Assembly (NCBI RefSeq): GCF_027214005.1
Contig: NZ_JAPWGY010000001.1
Coordinates: 806,001-870,000, forward strand
DNA from: Kiloniella laminariae
GTDB taxonomy: Bacteria; Pseudomonadota; Alphaproteobacteria; Kiloniellales; Kiloniellaceae
Direction of reading: 5' to 3'
DNA length: 64,000 nucleotides
The notes below the pieces were generated by a model. It saw nothing but the letters and a program-made list of their open reading frames with translations, did no database searches and had not been told where the DNA came from. The position numbers and the translations under genes were made by a program. Positions 61,288 to 64,000 of the stretch are shown here, one piece after another (position 1 is the first letter of the stretch; the number at the start of each line of letters is the position of its first letter).

Positions 61288-61353
61288 CCGGGTACATGGG
61301 GTTCCGGATATATGGGGGTTCCGGTATACGAGGGTCCCGGGTATATGGGGGCG
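61288..61353. repeat. 16-17-bp degenerate tandem repeat, four copies
   Basis: Four units beginning CCGG and containing TATATGGGGG or a close variant stand in tandem (61288, 61304, 61321, 61337). They lie in the 310-bp gap between the YgiB-like gene and the first PAS gene. No other supported feature lies in 61169-61480. Confidence 0.7.
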
Positions 61354-61480
61354 GGAGTGTCATATTCCAAGGTAGAAGCCGAAAATATTTATCAGGGCAT
61401 AGGGAAAGCAGTAAGGAGTTGTATTTTCTATTCATTATGAAGATAAAACTTCTAATGTTATCAAAATCTGGATACCCTTA

Positions 61481-62104
61481 TTGCAAGAAGAAGCCCTGCT
61501 GGAGCATCAAAGCGGGGAAGGTTTTATCTGTTTTACATCGCAGCAGGAGGCGATTATATCCGGGGCTGAAGAGTATGTGTTGCAGACCTCTCCGGTAAAA
61601 GGGCTGTTTGATTACTGGAAATCACTGCCAGCTGACCAGGGGCTGCCTTTGAAAAGTGCTCTGGATCCGCTTGGTATGCCTCCGCGTGTGCTACCTTACC
61701 TTTTCCTTTGCGAGCTGACGTTTGTTCCGGAATTTTCAGTCTACTTTCGCCTGCAGGGGACATTTCTCAGTGAAGTTCTCGGGCAGAATTTTACCGGAAA
61801 ATATCTTGATGAGACGACTTTCGGCAAGGATGCCTCACGGGTTATCGGCCACTATTATCGTGTGGCAACAAACCGTGTTCCCTGTGTTACGCAAGAGCGC
61901 ATTTCCTCCGGGCGCGGGGTGTCAATGATCATGGAGGTCATCCATTTGCCGCTGGCTGACGAAAAAGGGGAACCGCGATATATCATCGGAGCCCTGGCCC
62001 GGATACAGGATGCGGTGGTCCCGGAAACCCCGCCAGAAAACTTTGTTTCCCGGTACTGGGATATTGAAATGTTCAGCGAAATTCCGGCATCTTTCAAGTT
62101 ATAG
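61481..62104 (+). CDS. PAS-fold (PAS_5/DUF1457) protein, copy 1
   Basis: A 207-residue soluble protein consisting essentially of one PAS_5 domain. LFDYWKSLPADQGLPLKSAL and DPLGMPPRVLPYLFLCEL open it, then FSVYFRLQGTFLSEVLGQNF and TGKYLDETTFGKDAS, then a final sheet VIHLPLADEKGEPRYIIGAL. The start is unclear: TTG at 61481 has no good ribosome site. The frame is open back to 61415 behind AAGGAG but with no standard start codon. It is a paralogue of the next gene (same fold, same LQGTxL and GKYxDETTFG motifs). PAS_5 proteins have no known biochemical role. Confidence 0.8.
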   Translation: MQEEALLEHQSGEGFICFTSQQEAIISGAEEYVLQTSPVKGLFDYWKSLPADQGLPLKSALDPLGMPPRVLPYLFLCELTFVPEFSVYFRLQGTFLSEVLGQNFTGKYLDETTFGKDASRVIGHYYRVATNRVPCVTQERISSGRGVSMIMEVIHLPLADEKGEPRYIIGALARIQDAVVPETPPENFVSRYWDIEMFSEIPASFKL

Positions 62105-62321
62105 TTAATTTTTTGTTAAGTATAATTTGAAAGAAATGGCAACCTATGGTATTTTATCATTTCGCCTTGAGGTTGTCTGAGTAATTTATCTCAAATGCCA
62201 GATAATTTCAATATGGGGGCCTGTCCCGGGGAAACACGATCAAGTTAGTATGTGGTCGTCATAAGGGGGAGGAGGCGCAGAAGTGTACTTGTCTGTTGAT
62301 AAAACACTCAGGAGCCACACC

Positions 62322-62957
62322 ATGAGCCCCTTGATCCAGGATAAAATATCAGGCGCGCGCAACGAACCGGATGTAGCCGATGTTAATGACGAAGGGCTGC
62401 TGATTCAAAGCCCGGTATTGCGTGGACTTCTGAGCTATTGGCAGTCTTTGCCTCTGAAGCAGGATCTGCCGTTGAAGGCATCGTTCGATCCTCTTTCTGT
62501 ACCCCGCCAGATCTGGCCGCAGCTTTTCCTGTGTCAGCTGTTTTATGAGCCTTTTTCCGTGTTGATCCGCTTGCAGGGAACCTATCTGAACGACAAGCTG
62601 CATCAGCAGTTTACCGGTAAATATATTGACGAGACCACCTTTGGGGCCTCTGCCAGCAAAGTCTTGCGGGCCTATCAGCGCGCAGCCCTGAAAAGGGTTG
62701 GTTATCTGTCACAGGAACGGCTCTGTTTCGGTGAAGGTTTCGGGGTGTTCCTTGAAGCAATACATCTGCCGTTGCTGGATGAGAAGGGGCAGGTCAGTCA
62801 TATGCTCGGGGCGCTGGAACGCCTGCCTTGTCAGGCGGATTGTCTGGATAATTTTACCCCGCGTCGCAGGGATATCCCGCGCCAGTCGAGTGAGGAGCCG
62901 TTATGTCGCCCTCCACGGCCGGGTTCCTTTTTGAACCAGTTTTCCCGGCCTGATTGA
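62322..62957 (+). CDS. PAS-fold (PAS_5/DUF1457) protein, copy 2
   Basis: A 211-residue paralogue of the preceding gene: LLSYWQSLPLKQDLPLKASF, DPLSVPRQIWPQLFLCQLF, VLIRLQGTYLNDKLHQQFTG, KYIDETTFGASASKVL, AIHLPLLDEKGQVSHMLGAL. A basic, proline-rich tail (RDIPRQSSEEPLCRPPRPGS) is unique to this copy. ATG 62322 has AGGAG at 8 bases; a GTG at 62283 with GGAGG is a close alternative that would add 13 residues. It stands 217 bp after copy 1 with its own likely promoter. Ligand unknown. Confidence 0.82.
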   Translation: MSPLIQDKISGARNEPDVADVNDEGLLIQSPVLRGLLSYWQSLPLKQDLPLKASFDPLSVPRQIWPQLFLCQLFYEPFSVLIRLQGTYLNDKLHQQFTGKYIDETTFGASASKVLRAYQRAALKRVGYLSQERLCFGEGFGVFLEAIHLPLLDEKGQVSHMLGALERLPCQADCLDNFTPRRRDIPRQSSEEPLCRPPRPGSFLNQFSRPD

Positions 62958-63130
62958 CTTCTGGCAGCTGTTACAGTTTTTCCCGATAAGCCTTCAGATA
63001 TTTTTTGGCACTCCATCTGGTCGTTCTTCTGATAAGGTCGCTCGACATCTGTGTTCTTGCCCGGATTTTGTTTTTGTCCGGGTTTTGTTCTTGTTTGGCA
63101 AAGGACGATTGCGATAATCAGGAGGCGGCA

Positions 63131-63538
63131 GTGCGACCAGAGATCAATCAATCTGTTATCTTTACCTATTGTGATGATTTGCCCCGGGCATCAGGGTTCT
63201 TCCGGGAAGTGATGGAGCTTGATCTTGTTGTTGATCAAGGGGCCTGTCATATCTATCGACTGACCGAGCAAAGTTACCTCGGGGTCTGTTGCCTTCCCGA
63301 TCGCCCCCGGTCACAGGCTGGAGTGACCATTACGCTGGTGTCAGATGACGTCGAGGGCTGGTACCGTTTTCTTACCGCCAAGGGGGTGAATTATGTCAAG
63401 CCACCTTCCCATTCAGAACAGTTCGGGGTTTTTTCCTCGCTCTTTATCTCGCCTGATGGCTATCGTATCGAGATCCAGCACTTTAATAAACCTGACTGGT
63501 GTGAGGGGAAGCTGGCCCGGGAAAACAGAGAAGGATAA
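63131..63538 (+). CDS. VOC (glyoxalase/bleomycin-resistance fold) family protein
   Basis: A 135-residue protein with two beta-alpha-beta-beta-beta modules. SVIFTYCDDLPRASGFFREV starts the first; VTITLVSDDVEGWYRFLTAK starts the second; PDGYRIEIQHF closes the metal-site region with its Glu. It starts at GTG 63131 behind AGGAGG; the longer frame from 63005 has no family match. Members are metal-dependent lyases, dioxygenases or binding proteins; the substrate is not predictable. Convergent with the transporter gene at the window end. Confidence 0.85.
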   Translation: MRPEINQSVIFTYCDDLPRASGFFREVMELDLVVDQGACHIYRLTEQSYLGVCCLPDRPRSQAGVTITLVSDDVEGWYRFLTAKGVNYVKPPSHSEQFGVFSSLFISPDGYRIEIQHFNKPDWCEGKLARENREG

Positions 63539-63554
63539 CAGGTTGCTACAGGAA

Positions 63555-64000
63555 CTATCTGACCTTTGGTCGGGGATAAACCAGCCAGTAGACCAGAGCG
63601 ACAAAGATGCTGCCTCCGATAATGTTGCCAGCAATGACAGGTAGAAGGTTACCTGAAAAAGCAGAGAAGGTAATGGTGTCAGCTCCGGCAAGATAGCCAA
63701 GAGGAATGATGAAGAGATTGGCAATGGAGTGTTCGAAACCCAGGGCAACAAAGGCTGTTACCGGGAAGAGCACAGCCAGAACTTTATCCGTAAGGGAGCG
63801 GGCGGCAAAACACATCCAGACGGCAAGGCAAACCAGTATGTTACAGAGCAGTCCCCGGACAAAGGCCTCGATAAAACCAAGCTGAAGTTTGGCAAGAGCT
63901 ACGGTACGGATTGTTGTCGCCAAAGCACCATCTGCCAGTCCGGGTGATGTCCCGTCAGGAGAGAGCCCAGACCAGCCGATAATGCCTGAACCATAGACCA
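63555..64000 (-). CDS. formate/nitrite transporter family protein, C-terminal part
   Basis: The frame is open from its TGA or similar stop at 63555 to the window edge, so the N-terminus lies outside. The visible 148 residues carry the FNT second-half signature: FVRGLLCNILVCLAVWMCFA, RSLTDKVLAVLFPVTAFVAL, GFEHSIANLFIIPLG (with the conserved His region), and a final membrane segment IAGNIIGGSIFVALVYWLVY. FNT proteins are pentameric aquaporin-like channels for formate, nitrite or hydrosulfide. Subtype cannot be assigned from this half. Confidence 0.9.
   Translation of the reverse strand, partial: VYGSGIIGWSGLSPDGTSPGLADGALATTIRTVALAKLQLGFIEAFVRGLLCNILVCLAVWMCFAARSLTDKVLAVLFPVTAFVALGFEHSIANLFIIPLGYLAGADTITFSAFSGNLLPVIAGNIIGGSIFVALVYWLVYPRPKVR

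Noticed and set aside
61211-61440. Overlapping small frames on both strands around the 16-17-bp repeat
   Set aside because: Their apparent repeats (GYMG or PPYI units) only reflect the DNA repeat; neither has a convincing start.
1-64000. tRNA, rRNA and CRISPR arrays
   Set aside because: I scanned for T-arm consensus, rRNA segments and regularly spaced direct repeats and found none convincing; a covariance-model search would be needed to exclude small RNAs.

Overview
The window reads as chromosomal DNA of a Gram-negative proteobacterium. Lipoboxes, Tat signal peptides, an outer-membrane barrel, a MauG-type dihaem protein, a YgiB/YgiC pair and biosynthetic arginine decarboxylase all point that way. 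The mix of families (FCD-type GntR regulator, circularly permuted ATP-grasp/alpha-E cluster, PAS_5 proteins, DUF4142 plus cupredoxin) leans towards a marine alphaproteobacterium, but no rRNA or marker gene settles the lineage. Coding regions are moderately GC-rich. Several patches are clearly AT-rich and look acquired: 1044-1745, 5867-6295, about 42400-43000 and 56312-58940. I saw no rRNA, tRNA or CRISPR array.

Layout. 1-12.4 kb: an IS481-like transposase stub, a glutathione transferase, lipoproteins, an MscS-family channel, a ParD antitoxin beside a ParE toxin gene killed by two nonsense codons, a TM2 protein, a GNAT acetyltransferase, a UspA-AGCS symporter operon, a YbaK-type deacylase, and an aminotransferase divergent from a GntR regulator with a perfect operator between them. 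12.4-20.2 kb: a peptide-ligase cluster of two transglutaminase-like proteins (one fused to DUF2126, one fused to a class II amidotransferase-like domain), a circularly permuted ATP-grasp and an alpha-E protein. 20.5-24.5 kb: bestrophin, a TPR protein and an exported protein. 24.7-31.0 kb: a tightly packed envelope module of outer-membrane barrel, Fn3-like protein, ECF sigma factor, anti-sigma factor and subtilisin-like protease, with a 53-residue membrane-protein ORF convergent to it.

31.6-40 kb: a cysteine-paired repeat protein, a DUF1611-racemase operon (probable amino-acid or D-amino-acid metabolism), a GFA protein, a DUF4142-cupredoxin operon facing an AraC regulator, small membrane proteins and a PEP-mutase/isocitrate-lyase family enzyme. 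40-49 kb: a pentapeptide-TIR-transmembrane protein of mosaic base composition, a WYL regulator with a palindromic operator and divergent target, a cyclooxygenase-like haem peroxidase, and a chemoreceptor. 49-54 kb: an exported protein next to a decayed partial duplicate of the following gene, then an exported Ig-like protein, a MauG-like dihaem protein and a Tat-exported beta-propeller.

54-64 kb: speA with a candidate 21-codon leader ORF, two broken copies of one IS5-family element bracketing a 2.6-kb AT-rich island (GIY-YIG protein, two membrane proteins, a tiny proline-rich protein), the YgiB-YgiC pair whose last gene now stops inside the IS end, two tandem PAS paralogues, a VOC protein and the C-terminal part of a formate/nitrite transporter running off the window. 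The most interesting units are the peptide-ligase cluster, the ECF/protease envelope module, the TIR protein and the cyclooxygenase homologue.
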